64,000 nt of DNA. Source: Roseovarius sp. S88 (lineage in GTDB: Bacteria; Pseudomonadota; Alphaproteobacteria; Rhodobacterales; Rhodobacteraceae). The DNA is taken from positions 723,501 through 787,500 of the forward strand of contig NZ_CP146069.1 in the NCBI RefSeq assembly GCF_037023735.1, read 5' to 3'. Every line of letters begins with the position of its first letter. The first letter of the stretch is position 1. The notes under the pieces were generated by a model, which saw only the letters and a program-made list of their open reading frames with translations, was not told the DNA's origin and did not search any database. This document shows positions 26,333 through 38,536 of the stretch, piece after piece. The position numbers and the translations under genes are program-made.

Positions 26333-26674
26333 CTATTCTTTTTCCATGGTGCATTGCAGAGGGTGCTGATGGCGGCGGGCGAAATCCATCACCTGCGCCA
26401 CCTTGGTTTCGGCGATTTCGTGGCTGAACACGCCAACAACTGCGACGCCTTTCTTGTGCACGGTCAGCATGATCTCAAACGCCTGGCTGTGCGACATGCC
26501 AAAGAAGCGCTCCAGCACCGCCACAACGAATTCCATAGGTGTATAATCATCATTCAAGAGCAGCACCTTGTACAAAGGTGGCCGCTTTGTCTTGGGCTTG
26601 GTGTCAACAACCACGGCAGCGTCTGTGCCGTCGTCCTCATCCCCTGGCCCAGCCATGATGACCAAGTCCGTCAT
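26333..26674 (-). CDS. clpS: ClpS adaptor of the ClpAP protease
   Basis: A 113-residue ClpS. After an acidic N-terminal extension (residues 1-30) the core reads [40 protein letters not shown] and [11 protein letters not shown], the residues that bind N-degron peptides and dock on ClpA. It directs N-end-rule substrates to ClpAP in the cytoplasm. The start at 26674 ([11 protein letters not shown]) is chosen over a longer frame with no family match. clpA is not in the window. Confidence 0.93.
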   Translation of the reverse strand: MTDLVIMAGPGDEDDGTDAAVVVDTKPKTKRPPLYKVLLLNDDYTPMEFVVAVLERFFGMSHSQAFEIMLTVHKKGVAVVGVFSHEIAETKVAQVMDFARRHQHPLQCTMEKE

Positions 26675-26844
26675 TGATCCCGTTAACCTACGCTGTGACA
26701 GCACGCTCGTGCAGCAGGTATATAACTTTCGCAGAGCGTGTGAAAAGGGGCGCAGGTCGTTGAATCGACCGCAAGTCGCCGATTCTCGCCTGTCGTGGCT
26801 GTGCAAAACGTCCGATTGGTCGTGAATGACGTCTTGCAGGTGAG

Positions 26845-27543
26845 CTACTTGAGCTGTGCCGCCGCCTCAACAAGGCCGATACCGTCTCGCCGTTGCAAGA
26901 CAACAACGATTGGCTGATCGCCCTGCGCGGGCACCGTCAGTCGAAGCGCTTCTTCACCGGTCCAACTTCCGACTTGCGCCATGTCCGTCACCACGTTGGC
27001 GTAGCTGATCGTGTGGCCCGCATTTTCGCCACGCGTGATGTTCACAGTGCTCTCAGGCCTGTAGCGCACCACGCGCACCGCCAATGGTTCCTCGAACTGA
27101 GTCATTGGCTCTGCCTCAATTAGCACATCATCACCAACGCGGCTCAGTTCTATATCAACCGTCGACGACGTCTGCAGGTGCCGGTTGATCATGTCGCTCA
27201 CGTCTTTGGGGCTGTTGCCGACCACATGTTCGCGTCCATTGATCACCATCTGAGGCGTGTAGATCATGCGACGTCCGTTTTCCGCGGCATAGGCGCGCTG
27301 GCGATCTGCGTGCCCGGGATGGGCAAAGCTGTCTTTCCAGCCGATATAATCCCAATAGTCGACGTGCAAAGCGAGGGCGACAACATCATCCCGCTTGGCC
27401 AATTCGTGCATGAACGCATCTGCAGGCGGGCAAGACGAACAGCCTTGCGACGTGAACAGTTCCACAACAACGGCCTTGGACTGCGAAAACGCTGGAACGG
27501 CCCATAGACCAACCGCAATTGCAAAAGCTATGATACGACGCAT
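26845..27543 (-). CDS. DUF1223 secreted thioredoxin-like protein
   Basis: A 232-residue exported protein. A signal peptide covers residues 1-20 (GLWAVPAFS). The mature N-terminus has [19 protein letters not shown] with a CSSC redox-like motif, followed by [18 protein letters not shown] and [16 protein letters not shown], the DUF1223 pattern. The family is thioredoxin-like and of unproven role. It is divergent from acnA across 220 nt. Confidence 0.85.
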   Translation of the reverse strand: MRRIIAFAIAVGLWAVPAFSQSKAVVVELFTSQGCSSCPPADAFMHELAKRDDVVALALHVDYWDYIGWKDSFAHPGHADRQRAYAAENGRRMIYTPQMVINGREHVVGNSPKDVSDMINRHLQTSSTVDIELSRVGDDVLIEAEPMTQFEEPLAVRVVRYRPESTVNITRGENAGHTISYANVVTDMAQVGSWTGEEALRLTVPAQGDQPIVVVLQRRDGIGLVEAAAQLK

Positions 27544-27647
27544 CTGTCTGCCTCAAAGGTTTAGATTGTCACCCTAAACCCCATCTAAGACGAAACGATC
27601 AAAATAACCAATCAACGAATTGAGAGAAATATGTGAACTTCGTTACA

Positions 27648-27676
27648 TTGAAAATTTGTGTACAACGGTATACAAA
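27648..27676 (+). promoter_or_regulatory. Possible acnA promoter overlapped by an inverted repeat
   Basis: TTGAAA (27648-27653) and TACAAA (27671-27676) are 17 nt apart and could serve as -35 and -10. A 9-bp inverted repeat TTTGTGTAC-AACG-GTATACAAA (27655-27663 / 27668-27676, one mismatch) covers the spacer and -10, a layout expected for a repressor operator. The regulator is unknown. Confidence 0.45.
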
Positions 27677-27763
27677 TATTGCATCGCCACTCTTGAACGC
27701 ATGTTTCTTTTGGTTCAGAAGAATTTCAAACCACGACTGCACCGCTAGCGAAAGGATCGCCCT

Positions 27764-30451
<2,688 letters not shown>

Positions 30452-30461
30452 GACAATGTGA

Positions 30462-30488
30462 CACCCAGCGATGTAACATCGCTGGGTG
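30462..30488 (+). terminator. Hairpin after acnA
   Basis: Perfect 12-bp arms CACCCAGCGATG (30462-30473) and CATCGCTGGGTG (30477-30488) enclose a 3-nt loop. There is no U-run, so it may be a processing or mRNA-stabilising structure rather than a simple terminator. Confidence 0.55.
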
Positions 30489-30528
30489 GTCAACCTGGGC
30501 CACAAAGCCGACGAGAGGGGAACACCTA

Positions 30529-30963
30529 ATGAAGATGCAGTGCTGTCTTTTCCTTGCACTCGTTTTATCCCCCACGGCCATGGCGCAATCTATCGATTTC
30601 GGCGACGACAGTTCGGAATATGCCAATGACTTTGAATGCGATGACCGGCGATTTGTAGGCAACGGCATGGCAACCGGTCTTGATTGGGACGATGCCGGTC
30701 ACGATGCAACCGATTGCCGCCATGCCTATGAACTTGGAACGATAAAGCTGTGGAATCAGTCCAAAGCAAGCGCCGCGACCCAGTGCAGTGCCATAAGCTA
30801 TGGCGACGACACATCAGACTATGCACGGGACGGCACCTGCGACGACCCGCGATTTGAAGGTCCTGGGACAGACTCTGTTATGCTGCCTGATGAACTTGGC
30901 CGCGATGCCACAGATTGTAAAAAAGCCTGCGAGATGGGCACTGCGTTCATTCGAAATTACTGA
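30529..30963 (+). CDS. Secreted protein with two copies of a Cys/Asp-rich domain
   Basis: A 144-residue protein with a signal peptide (residues 1-19, cut after AMA). The mature chain has two ~50-residue repeats: FGDDSSEYANDFECDDRRF...HDATDC (24-63) and YGDDTSDYARDGTCDDPRF...RDATDC (91-130). Each has paired cysteines (37/63 and 104/130) likely to form disulfides, and each is rich in Asp, which could bind Ca2+ or another metal. I do not know a function. GAGAGGGG lies upstream of the ATG at 30529. It is followed by a convergent PAP2 gene. Confidence 0.75.
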   Translation: MKMQCCLFLALVLSPTAMAQSIDFGDDSSEYANDFECDDRRFVGNGMATGLDWDDAGHDATDCRHAYELGTIKLWNQSKASAATQCSAISYGDDTSDYARDGTCDDPRFEGPGTDSVMLPDELGRDATDCKKACEMGTAFIRNY

Positions 30964-31000
30964 GCCGCATGGCGCAAGACCGGGCGAGTGAAATCCCGCC

Positions 31001-31699
31001 TTACTCCCAGACAAATTGCATCACCTGCCGCACGGAATGAAACATCCGTGACAGTTCATAGGTGGCCAGAAACAAAAGCGGATACCCAATTGCCTCGCGC
31101 GCTTCAAAGAACGGGACAAGTCCCGATTTGTGGACCAATGCTTGCACAGGACGAAACAACAGAACTGACAAGGCAATACCAATCAGAATGCCAACCGCAA
31201 TGTCGCTAGGCCAGTGCAGGCCCACTGCGACCCTTGGCAGGCACACGATCAAGCCCGCATGCAAAAGCGCCACAACACCTGCACGCTTCGAGACCTGGAA
31301 CAACCCAACGGCAAGGGCAAAGAACAGTACGGCATGATCCGATGGAAAAGCGCTCCATTCTTCCAGCAAGCTGGTGTTGAGCCATCCCATGATCGAAATG
31401 CCAGCGTCCGGGTCATGCATTGGCCGGGTGCGAAAGGGCAGAACCGTCGCCAGGCCACGTGCCACTCCAATGGCAATTGCCCCTATCAGCAGGACACCTA
31501 CCAGCTTCTCACGCGCGGTCTGGCGCGTCTCGGCGTCAAAGGAGAACCAAAGTCCCCAGAACAGCACGATCGGCAGAAGGTTTTTGAGCACTTCACGTGT
31601 GAACAGGAAGAAGGTCCATGACACGCCTGAATTCGAAGCCGCCCACGCATTCAGTGCTCGGAGTATTTCGTAGTCCACACGTTGCTTTCTCTTGCCCAA
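31001..31699 (-). CDS. PAP2-family membrane phosphatase
   Basis: A 232-residue membrane protein with about six helices and the three PAP2 signatures: RGLATVLPFRTRP (a KxxxxxxRP-like motif), AFPSDHAVLFF (PSGH-type) and RVAVGLHWPSDIAVG (SRxxxxxHxxxD-type). Members remove phosphate from lipid phosphates such as undecaprenyl pyrophosphate or phosphatidic acid at the membrane. The lipid substrate is not clear. It is a stand-alone gene, convergent with the repeat-protein gene. Confidence 0.85.
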   Translation of the reverse strand: MGKRKQRVDYEILRALNAWAASNSGVSWTFFLFTREVLKNLLPIVLFWGLWFSFDAETRQTAREKLVGVLLIGAIAIGVARGLATVLPFRTRPMHDPDAGISIMGWLNTSLLEEWSAFPSDHAVLFFALAVGLFQVSKRAGVVALLHAGLIVCLPRVAVGLHWPSDIAVGILIGIALSVLLFRPVQALVHKSGLVPFFEAREAIGYPLLFLATYELSRMFHSVRQVMQFVWE

Positions 31700-31831
31700 A
31701 ACGTCTGCATATCGGTTCGAGTTTTGGGATTTGAGTCAATGAGTTGCTTGAAAAGGTCAAAAAGACTGCGGGATCACGCTTATCTCAAAAGGAGCTGTAA
31801 CTTGAAGAAGTTCGGACGCGGCGGTCTTTGT

Positions 31832-32590
31832 TCAGCGCTGTCTCAAAACCTGAAACGCCGCCGACGCGCCCCAGCCTGCCGCGATGGCAATGGCCAAAGA
31901 CATCAGCCCATAAACAAGCGGCATCTCACGTGAAAGATTGTAAAGCCAGCGCTCCAGTCCGACTTTCTGCACGTCAATCGTGGTCTCGAAGAGAGACACC
32001 ACTTTTCCCCGTCGAGTCAGAAAGATACGCGTCGGATAGATCCCCTCGGTCAGGTTAGACGGAAGCTTGATGGACGTGCGAAACAACGTCTGTTCGTCAA
32101 GCGCCACGGACCCTTCTTGAAGTGCGTAGATCCCATTGCCGGACCGGATACGAATGATCGCGTCTGTGAAAGACTGTGCATCCGCCACGCTTCTGGGTGC
32201 CCCCACCGAACGGATAGCCCGCGGGATCGTCACCTTGTGCCGCAAATCCTCAACATTCGATAGCACCTGATCCAAGGGCCCGGTGGTCGCAATCGCATAA
32301 AAACTTGGGGCTTCATCCACCTCAAGTGACTCTGTGTTGACCCAGATACCGAACCGCTTTTCCTTGCGGCGCACGACCACAGGTTCGGTTGGCCCGGCAA
32401 TGGCGACGATGACATCAAGTGGCTCCTCGGAAATTGGCGCCTCGCGCTTTACAGCGCCAAAGACAAGGATCTCTGAGCCATCAAAAGTGGCGGTGATTGC
32501 CACCTTGTCTTTGCTGAGGCCAAGCACCACTTCTTCGCTTGTAGCAGGCAGCGCAAGCACGAGGAAAAGAAGGATCATCAGCCTGCGCAT
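31832..32590 (-). CDS. TIGR02186-family membrane-anchored protein
   Basis: A 252-residue protein with a signal peptide (residues 1-18), a periplasmic beta-rich domain (GLSKDKVAITATFDGSEILVFG at its start) and one C-terminal membrane helix (~225-245). This matches TIGR02186, which is regularly found next to TauE/SafE permeases in alphaproteobacteria. The ATG overlaps the stop of the TSUP gene (TGATG at 32588-32592), so the two are translated together. A role with the permease in exporting sulfite or a related anion is inferred from the pairing. Confidence 0.8.
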   Translation of the reverse strand: MRRLMILLFLVLALPATSEEVVLGLSKDKVAITATFDGSEILVFGAVKREAPISEEPLDVIVAIAGPTEPVVVRRKEKRFGIWVNTESLEVDEAPSFYAIATTGPLDQVLSNVEDLRHKVTIPRAIRSVGAPRSVADAQSFTDAIIRIRSGNGIYALQEGSVALDEQTLFRTSIKLPSNLTEGIYPTRIFLTRRGKVVSLFETTIDVQKVGLERWLYNLSREMPLVYGLMSLAIAIAAGWGASAAFQVLRQR

Positions 32591-33504
32591 CAATGCCCCT
32601 CCACTGCGCCAATAGAGTAGAGCTCGGAGGGCATAATCAGCAGGTCCAGTGCCAGCTTGAAGCACACCGCAAGAACCATGATCGCGAGTAGGATACGGAG
32701 CTGTTCGGCTTTCAGCTTAGTCCCAATCGTTGTCCCGATCTGCGCGCCAATGACGCCGCCCACCAGCAACAGAACCGCAAGCGCGACATCGACCGTGAAA
32801 TTCGTCGTTGCGTGCAGCAAGGTGGTGAAGCCTGTCACGAAGATGATCTGGAAAAGCGACGTGCCCACAACAACCTTGGTTGGCATACCCAGAAGGTAGA
32901 TCATGGCCGGGACCATGATGAATCCGCCCCCGACACCCATGATTGCCGCGAGAATGCCGACACAAATACCGACGATAACGGGGGGAATGACACTGATATA
33001 GAGGCCCGATGTGCGGAAGCGCATCTTGAAGGGGAGCTTGTGAATCCAGTTGTGTTTCTTGCGCTTGGGCGGCGTGCCTGACTTGCTGCGGCGAATGGCG
33101 TTGAGGCTTTCGATGAACATCATCGCACCGATGATGCCGAGGAAAACCACGTAGCAGAGTTTGACCAGAAGGTCGACTTGCCCAAGCGATTTCAGGTAGT
33201 TAAAGACCACAACCCCGAGGGCTGCCCCGATGAGACCGCCAATCAGAAGGACCGTGCCCATTCGGAGGTCCACTGTCTTTCGTCGCAAATGCGCCAGCAC
33301 GCCGGAGAAAGAGGAGGCCACAATCTGATTGGCCTCGGTGGCGACGGCGACGGCAGGTGGAATGCCGATAAAGAACAACAGCGGCGTCATGAGAAAGCCC
33401 CCGCCCACGCCGAACATGCCTGATAACACGCCAACCAACCCACCCAGTCCAAGCAGGAGAAACGCGTTAACCGAAACCTCGGCGATGGGAAGGTAGATTT
33501 GCAT
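32590..33504 (-). CDS. TauE/SafE (TSUP) family anion permease
   Basis: A 304-residue inner-membrane protein with about eight helices in two homologous halves. Each half holds the family motif: GLGGLVGVLSGMFGVGGGFLM (N-terminal) and GILAAIMGVGGGFIMVP (C-terminal). TSUP proteins move sulfite, sulfoacetate or other organosulfur anions; sulfite export during taurine or other sulfonate catabolism is known for TauE. No sulfonate-degradation genes are in the window. It is coupled to the TIGR02186 gene downstream. Confidence 0.87.
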   Translation of the reverse strand: MQIYLPIAEVSVNAFLLLGLGGLVGVLSGMFGVGGGFLMTPLLFFIGIPPAVAVATEANQIVASSFSGVLAHLRRKTVDLRMGTVLLIGGLIGAALGVVVFNYLKSLGQVDLLVKLCYVVFLGIIGAMMFIESLNAIRRSKSGTPPKRKKHNWIHKLPFKMRFRTSGLYISVIPPVIVGICVGILAAIMGVGGGFIMVPAMIYLLGMPTKVVVGTSLFQIIFVTGFTTLLHATTNFTVDVALAVLLLVGGVIGAQIGTTIGTKLKAEQLRILLAIMVLAVCFKLALDLLIMPSELYSIGAVEGH

Positions 33505-33634
33505 GGCACGTCATAGACCTGTGCCTTTGGGATAATCAACCCAAGCAAACGCCTAGATCGCGTCAGGCCTGATCAATTTATGTGAACTGGCCTTACAGCG
33601 CGTGATTGGTTGGCTGTACCGGTTGGGGGTGTTG

Positions 33635-34270
33635 TCACCGCTCTGAACTGGCCAGTTTCCAGGCGGCAAAGACGAAGAATGCGCCGAGCGCTGCCTCGAT
33701 CCAGCGTCGCCCTTTGGCATAGGCCGCTCGGATATGACGGGTCGACATGGCAAGCGCCCAGGCCCCATGGCAGACAAAGGAAATCGTGAAAGCGCCCAAG
33801 ACAAAGAGGGCCACGACATCGAGGTTTGCCCCCTCCACCGCACCGATTGAGGCGATTGAGAGCCAAAAGGCGATGGCTTTGGGGTTGGTGGCCTGCAACA
33901 GGAAACCCGTTGCGAAGTGGCGGCTCATTGACTTGGCTTGCGTTTCCATGGACGTCAGAGTGGGCGGGTCAAGCGCTTTTCGAAATGCACCATAGGCCAG
34001 ATAAAGCAGGTAGGCGGCACCGATGATGCGCAAGGCTGTCATGGCCCATGCTGCTTGGGAGATTAGCAACCCCACTCCGAGCATCGTCAGCAGATTGATG
34101 GCCATGCTGCCCGTGGCAATACCAAGTGTGGCGACCATGGCCGGGGCGCGGCCCTGCGATGTGGCTATCCCGATCAACAAGGCGACGGACGGCCCCGGAG
34201 AGGACGCACCAACCACCAGAATGGCATAGGCCGCCAGAATGCCAGGCAGATAGACAAGAAGATCCGTCAC
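33635..34270 (-). CDS. LysE-family amino acid/metabolite exporter
   Basis: A 211-residue protein with about six membrane helices. The opening VGASSPGPSVALLIGIATSQG is the conserved LysE/RhtB signature near residues 20-40, and TGFLLQATNPKAIAFWLS is the second conserved segment. Family members export amino acids, homoserine lactones or similar metabolites by proton exchange. It starts with GTG that overlaps the SnoaL-like gene stop (GTGA), so the two are coupled. The substrate is unknown. Confidence 0.85.
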   Translation of the reverse strand: MTDLLVYLPGILAAYAILVVGASSPGPSVALLIGIATSQGRAPAMVATLGIATGSMAINLLTMLGVGLLISQAAWAMTALRIIGAAYLLYLAYGAFRKALDPPTLTSMETQAKSMSRHFATGFLLQATNPKAIAFWLSIASIGAVEGANLDVVALFVLGAFTISFVCHGAWALAMSTRHIRAAYAKGRRWIEAALGAFFVFAAWKLASSER

Positions 34271-34617
34271 TCGCCGCCGGTCCCCTTGAAGCCCACAATC
34301 CGGGTCAACAGGCCCGCTGCGTCCGTTTCTGCGAAATATTGGCCCAGCTGTTCCATGCCTCCGGGCATGGCGAACCGCACTGTTGCGCGCGTAACGCCGT
34401 CACGTGTTTCTGAGGCGATCACCTCGGCCGTTGCTCCCGGAGCCATCTGTGCAAACTGCGCCACATAGGCAGCGATGTCTTCCACGCCTTCAACGCCATC
34501 GGTTCTGGGATCGGCATAGCGTGCATTTTTGGCAACGGCCTTGGCAATCAAGATGAGTTGCCCTGCCGGGTCAGTTTCTGACCATGCGTCGAAAAATCCA
34601 TTCAAAGCGTTAGACAT
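34267..34617 (-). CDS. SnoaL/NTF2-like small protein
   Basis: A 116-residue protein of the NTF2-like superfamily: NGFFDAWSETDPAGQLILI, YADPRTDGVEGVEDIAAYV and the beta strands ending RIVGFKG fit the cone-shaped SnoaL fold. Such proteins bind small molecules, and some are isomerases or cyclases. AAAGGAG precedes the ATG at 34617. It is upstream of, and overlaps, the LysE-type gene, so it may act on what that protein exports; this is inference. Confidence 0.7.
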   Translation of the reverse strand: MSNALNGFFDAWSETDPAGQLILIAKAVAKNARYADPRTDGVEGVEDIAAYVAQFAQMAPGATAEVIASETRDGVTRATVRFAMPGGMEQLGQYFAETDAAGLLTRIVGFKGTGGE

Positions 34618-34687
34618 CGCCCTCTCCTTTGTCAGAGTCGCAGCCTAACGCAGATCAATACAGCTGTGTTCAGAAATGTTGGGTGGG

Positions 34688-36277
34688 TTAAACCGCCAGA
34701 TCCAAGGCCGCACTCAAAAGTGTCTTGGCATATTCGGTTTGCGGGTTGTTAAAGATATCCTGCGCCGAGCCGTATTCGACAATATCGCCCTGTTTCATGA
34801 CAATGACCTTATGACTCATGGCGCGCACCACAGCGAGGTCGTGGCTTATGAAAAGATATGCCAGCCCGTATTTGACCTGCAGGCGGCGCAGCAGGTCTAC
34901 GATCTGAACCTGCACCGTCATATCAAGGGCAGAGGTCGGTTCGTCCAGAACCACCAGTTTGGGGCGTAGGATCATGGCGCGGGCAATTGCGATACGCTGA
35001 CGCTGTCCGCCGGAAAACTCATGCGGGTAGCGGTCCATCATGTCAGGGTCCAGATCGACCTCCCCAAGCACTTCGGCCACAAGTTCACGTACCGGGCGGC
35101 CATCAGGATTGCCATGTACGCTCAGCCCCTCGGCAATGATCTGTTCACAGGTCATGCGCGGACTGAGGCTTCCAAATGGGTCCTGAAAGACGATCTGAAT
35201 GTCCGAGCGGCGGCGGCGCAGTTCCTTGGTGGACCAGTCGCGCATGTCTTGCCCGTCAAAACGCATCACGCCCTCAGATTCGATGAGCCGCATGAGTGCC
35301 AGCGCCAATGTGGTCTTGCCTGATCCGCTTTCGCCAACAATGCCCAGCGTCTCGCCAGCACGCACCGAGATTGTCGCCTCATTGACGGCCTTTACATGCC
35401 CGACGGTGCGTTTGAGAAATCCCTTTTGAATGGGAAACCAGATTTTCAGCTTGTCGGTCTCTACTAGAACCGGCGCCTTTTCCTCTACCGGATCAGGCGC
35501 GCCGGACGGGGCCGCGCTCAGCAGTTTCTTGGTATAGTCATGCTGGGGGTTGGCGAAAATGTCCTTGGTCGGGCCTGTCTCAACGATAAGACCATCTTTC
35601 ATCACGCAAACCCGGTCAGCGATTTTTTCCACGACGGCCAGATCATGGGTGATGAACAGGAGTCCCATCTGCTCTTCGCGCTTCAGCTCGGCCAATAGCT
35701 CTAGGATTTGCGCCTGAATGGTGACGTCAAGCGCGGTGGTCGGTTCATCCGCGATTAGAATATCGGGCTTGTTTGACAGGGCCATGGCGATCACAACGCG
35801 CTGTCTTTGCCCACCGGAAAGCTGATGCGGATAAGCGCCCAATCGGGTTTCGGGGTCTCGAATGCCAACGCGTGTCAGAAGCTCCAGAATGCGCGTGCGG
35901 ACCGCGTTGCCGGTCAGACCCTGATGCAGCTCAATGCTCTCGCGCAGCTGCTTTTCCAGTGTGTGCAGCGGATTGAGCGAGGTCATTGGTTCCTGAAAAA
36001 TGAAGGAAATGTCGTTGCCGCGCACAGTCATCAGGCGTTTTTCATCAGCACCGATCATTTCCTGGCCGTCATAGGTCACACTGCCTTCGACCATGGCGGA
36101 ACCGCCGAGCAAAGAAACCGTGCTGAGTGCGGTGATGGACTTACCACTTCCGGACTCACCCACAAGAGCAACTGTTTCTCCACGGTCTACGGTGAAGGAG
36201 ACGCCATGCACGCATGGTTTTACCTCGCCATCCTGACGGAAACTGATGCGCAGGTCTTTGACGTCCAGAAGGCTCAT
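34688..36277 (-). CDS. yejF: Peptide ABC transporter, duplicated ATP-binding protein (YejF-like)
   Basis: A 529-residue fused protein with two ATPase domains. Each has Walker A ([12 protein letters not shown] and [12 protein letters not shown]), the ABC signature ([12 protein letters not shown] and [12 protein letters not shown]) and Walker B ([12 protein letters not shown] and [12 protein letters not shown]). It energises the YejABEF-type importer for microcin C-like and other oligopeptides. It overlaps the yejE-like gene by 4 nt and is the last gene of the operon. Confidence 0.9.
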   Translation of the reverse strand: MSLLDVKDLRISFRQDGEVKPCVHGVSFTVDRGETVALVGESGSGKSITALSTVSLLGGSAMVEGSVTYDGQEMIGADEKRLMTVRGNDISFIFQEPMTSLNPLHTLEKQLRESIELHQGLTGNAVRTRILELLTRVGIRDPETRLGAYPHQLSGGQRQRVVIAMALSNKPDILIADEPTTALDVTIQAQILELLAELKREEQMGLLFITHDLAVVEKIADRVCVMKDGLIVETGPTKDIFANPQHDYTKKLLSAAPSGAPDPVEEKAPVLVETDKLKIWFPIQKGFLKRTVGHVKAVNEATISVRAGETLGIVGESGSGKTTLALALMRLIESEGVMRFDGQDMRDWSTKELRRRRSDIQIVFQDPFGSLSPRMTCEQIIAEGLSVHGNPDGRPVRELVAEVLGEVDLDPDMMDRYPHEFSGGQRQRIAIARAMILRPKLVVLDEPTSALDMTVQVQIVDLLRRLQVKYGLAYLFISHDLAVVRAMSHKVIVMKQGDIVEYGSAQDIFNNPQTEYAKTLLSAALDLAV

Positions 36278-37383
36278 TCGAAGGTCTTCCTTGGGTCAAA
36301 GGCGTCGCGTACCCCCTCAAAGATGAAGACCAGAAGCGACAGCATGATGGCAAAGGTGAAGAACGCGGTGAAGGCCAGCCACGGCGCCTGCAGATTGTTC
36401 TTGGCCTGTAGCGTGAGTTCGCCCAGCGAGGGGGCCGAGGCCGGAAGACCGAAGCCAAGGAAATCGAGCGTGGCCAGAAGGCCGATTGTGCCGGTGATGA
36501 TGAACGGCAGGAAGGTGAGCGTGGCTACCATCGCATTGGGCAACATATGGCGGAACATGATGGTCATGTTGCTCACGCCAAGCGCCTTGGCGGCGCGCAC
36601 ATATTCGAAGTTGCGCGCGCGCAGGAATTCGGCACGCACCACGCCCACAAGTCCCATCCACCCGAAGGCGACCGTTATGGCGACCAGAAGCCAGAAACTT
36701 CGCGGCAGGATCGCGAAGAGGATGATGATCACATAGAGCTGGGGTGTGGAGGCCCATATTTCGATGACGCGTTGAAAGATCAGGTCGGTCTTGCCCCCGA
36801 AATAGCCCTGAATGGCGCCAGCAAATACACCGATAACTGACGAGAGTGCCGTCACGATCAGGGCGAAGAGCACCGAAAGCCGGAACCCGTATATCACGCG
36901 CGCCAGGACATCGCGCTTTGTGCCATCCGTGCCCAAGAGGTTTTGTTCATTAGGGGGCAGGGGGGCTGCGCCGGGACGATCTACGGGTGTGTCATAGCTG
37001 TAGCGAACAGGGGGCCAGAAGGTCCAACCTTTGGCGATGGCCTCGCCATTCACCTCGCCGTCCTGCGCATCCTCAATGATGCCCTCGGGATCGTCAAAAC
37101 AGTCTTCCAATCCGCCCGAGACAATCAGGCATTCCACTTCGGGGTCGCCATAAGGTGCCTCGGTGCGGAAATCGCCGCCAAACGCGGTCTCAGGGTAAAA
37201 CTTCAGGATCGGTGTGTAGTATTCGCCCCGGTATTGCACCAGCAGGGGCTTGTCATTTGCGATGAATTCAGCAGGCAGGGTGATCAGAAACAGGATCGAA
37301 AACAGGATCAGAGACCAATAGGCCCGACGGTTGCGCTTGAAGTTGCGCCAGCGGCGCTGGTTGAGGGGCGAAAGGCTTGGCAT
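36274..37383 (-). CDS. yejE: Peptide ABC transporter permease (YejE-like)
   Basis: A 369-residue inner-membrane permease. After one N-terminal helix (~20-42) there is a large periplasmic insert (~50-150), the usual mark of YejE/OppC-like proteins, then five helices with the EAA loop near AAKALGVSNMTIMFRHMLPN. The N-terminal LNQRRWRNFKRNRRAYWSL is typical of YejE. It is 2 nt downstream of the yejB-like gene. Confidence 0.9.
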   Translation of the reverse strand: MPSLSPLNQRRWRNFKRNRRAYWSLILFSILFLITLPAEFIANDKPLLVQYRGEYYTPILKFYPETAFGGDFRTEAPYGDPEVECLIVSGGLEDCFDDPEGIIEDAQDGEVNGEAIAKGWTFWPPVRYSYDTPVDRPGAAPLPPNEQNLLGTDGTKRDVLARVIYGFRLSVLFALIVTALSSVIGVFAGAIQGYFGGKTDLIFQRVIEIWASTPQLYVIIILFAILPRSFWLLVAITVAFGWMGLVGVVRAEFLRARNFEYVRAAKALGVSNMTIMFRHMLPNAMVATLTFLPFIITGTIGLLATLDFLGFGLPASAPSLGELTLQAKNNLQAPWLAFTAFFTFAIMLSLLVFIFEGVRDAFDPRKTFE

Positions 37384-37385
37384 GG

Positions 37386-38468
37386 CTACCCGGCCCTCTT
37401 CTCAAAGTCGATCCGGGGGTCGATGAAGACATACATCAGGTCCCCAAGGATCGCGACGACAAGTCCGATCAGTGTGGTGAGGTAGAGCGTGGCGAACATC
37501 ACGGGGTAATCCCGGCCAATCGCCGCCTCAAAGAAGAGCCGCCCCAGACCATCGAGCGAAAAGATCGTCTCGATGAGCAGACTGCCGGTGAAGAAGACAC
37601 CGATGAAAACACCCGGGAAACCGGCAATGACGATCAGCATCGCGTTGCGGAAAACATGCCCATACAGCACTTTGCGTTCGGACAAACCCTTGGCGCGGGC
37701 GGTCATGACATAGTGTTTCTTGATCTCATCGAGAAACGAGTTCTTGGTCAGCAAGGTGAGCGTCGCGAAGCTGCCAATGGACAGCGCCGTGATGGGCAGG
37801 ATGATATGCCAAAGATAGTCGAGCACCTTTCCGATAAGGGTGAAGTCCTCCCACCCATCCGAGGTCAGGCCCCGCAGCGGGAAGATCTGATAGTAAGAAC
37901 CGCCTGCGAAAAGCACCAGGAGCATGATGGCAAAGAGGAAGGCGGGGATGGCATAGGCGGCGATGATGATGCCGCTCGTCCATGTGTCAAACGGCGTGCC
38001 GTCGCGCATCGCCTTGCGGATGCCTAGGGGGATCGAGATGAGGTAAGAGATCAGCAGGGTCCAGACGCCCAGTGTGATACTGACCGGCATCTTGTCGAGC
38101 ACAAGGTCCACGACCTCGGTTTTGCGGAAGTAACTCTCGCCAAAGTCAAACCGCGCGTAGTTCCAGAGCATATTGAGAAAGCGTTCGAGGGGCGGTTTAT
38201 CGAGGCCAAATTGCTGTTCAAGCTCAGCAATGAATTCTGGCGGCAGACCGCGCGCGCCGACATAACCCTCGACCTCATCTGTGCCTAACCCGCCATCATC
38301 CTCGGCCCCGGCGAAACCGCCAAAGACGTCGCCTTGCCCTTGAATTTCGGCAATCGCCTGCTCCACCGGGCCACCGGGCAGGAACTGCACCAAAGCAAAA
38401 TTGATGATCATGATCCCAATGAGCGTCGGGATCACCAAGAGCAGACGTCTGAGGATATAGGCGCCCAT
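37386..38468 (-). CDS. yejB: Peptide ABC transporter permease (YejB-like)
   Basis: A 360-residue permease of the OppB/YejB group. It begins [20 protein letters not shown], has a periplasmic stretch with [19 protein letters not shown] specific to YejB-like members, and carries the EAA loop in [20 protein letters not shown]. About six helices are visible. It lies between the binding-protein gene and yejE in a four-gene minus-strand operon. Confidence 0.9.
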   Translation of the reverse strand: MGAYILRRLLLVIPTLIGIMIINFALVQFLPGGPVEQAIAEIQGQGDVFGGFAGAEDDGGLGTDEVEGYVGARGLPPEFIAELEQQFGLDKPPLERFLNMLWNYARFDFGESYFRKTEVVDLVLDKMPVSITLGVWTLLISYLISIPLGIRKAMRDGTPFDTWTSGIIIAAYAIPAFLFAIMLLVLFAGGSYYQIFPLRGLTSDGWEDFTLIGKVLDYLWHIILPITALSIGSFATLTLLTKNSFLDEIKKHYVMTARAKGLSERKVLYGHVFRNAMLIVIAGFPGVFIGVFFTGSLLIETIFSLDGLGRLFFEAAIGRDYPVMFATLYLTTLIGLVVAILGDLMYVFIDPRIDFEKRAG

Positions 38469-38536
38469 GCGGTGCTACGCGCCTCTCTGAGAGGCACGCA
38501 AAATACGTGGCCCTGTGCTGTCGCCCCCGTGCTGGC

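Noticed and set aside
31001..31699. PAP2 gene as part of the acnA/repeat-protein unit
   Set aside because: It is on the opposite strand and convergent, so it is not in the same transcript.
37377..38027. 216-codon plus-strand open frame
   Set aside because: It is antisense to the yejB-like gene. Its charged composition is an effect of reading membrane-protein codons backward.
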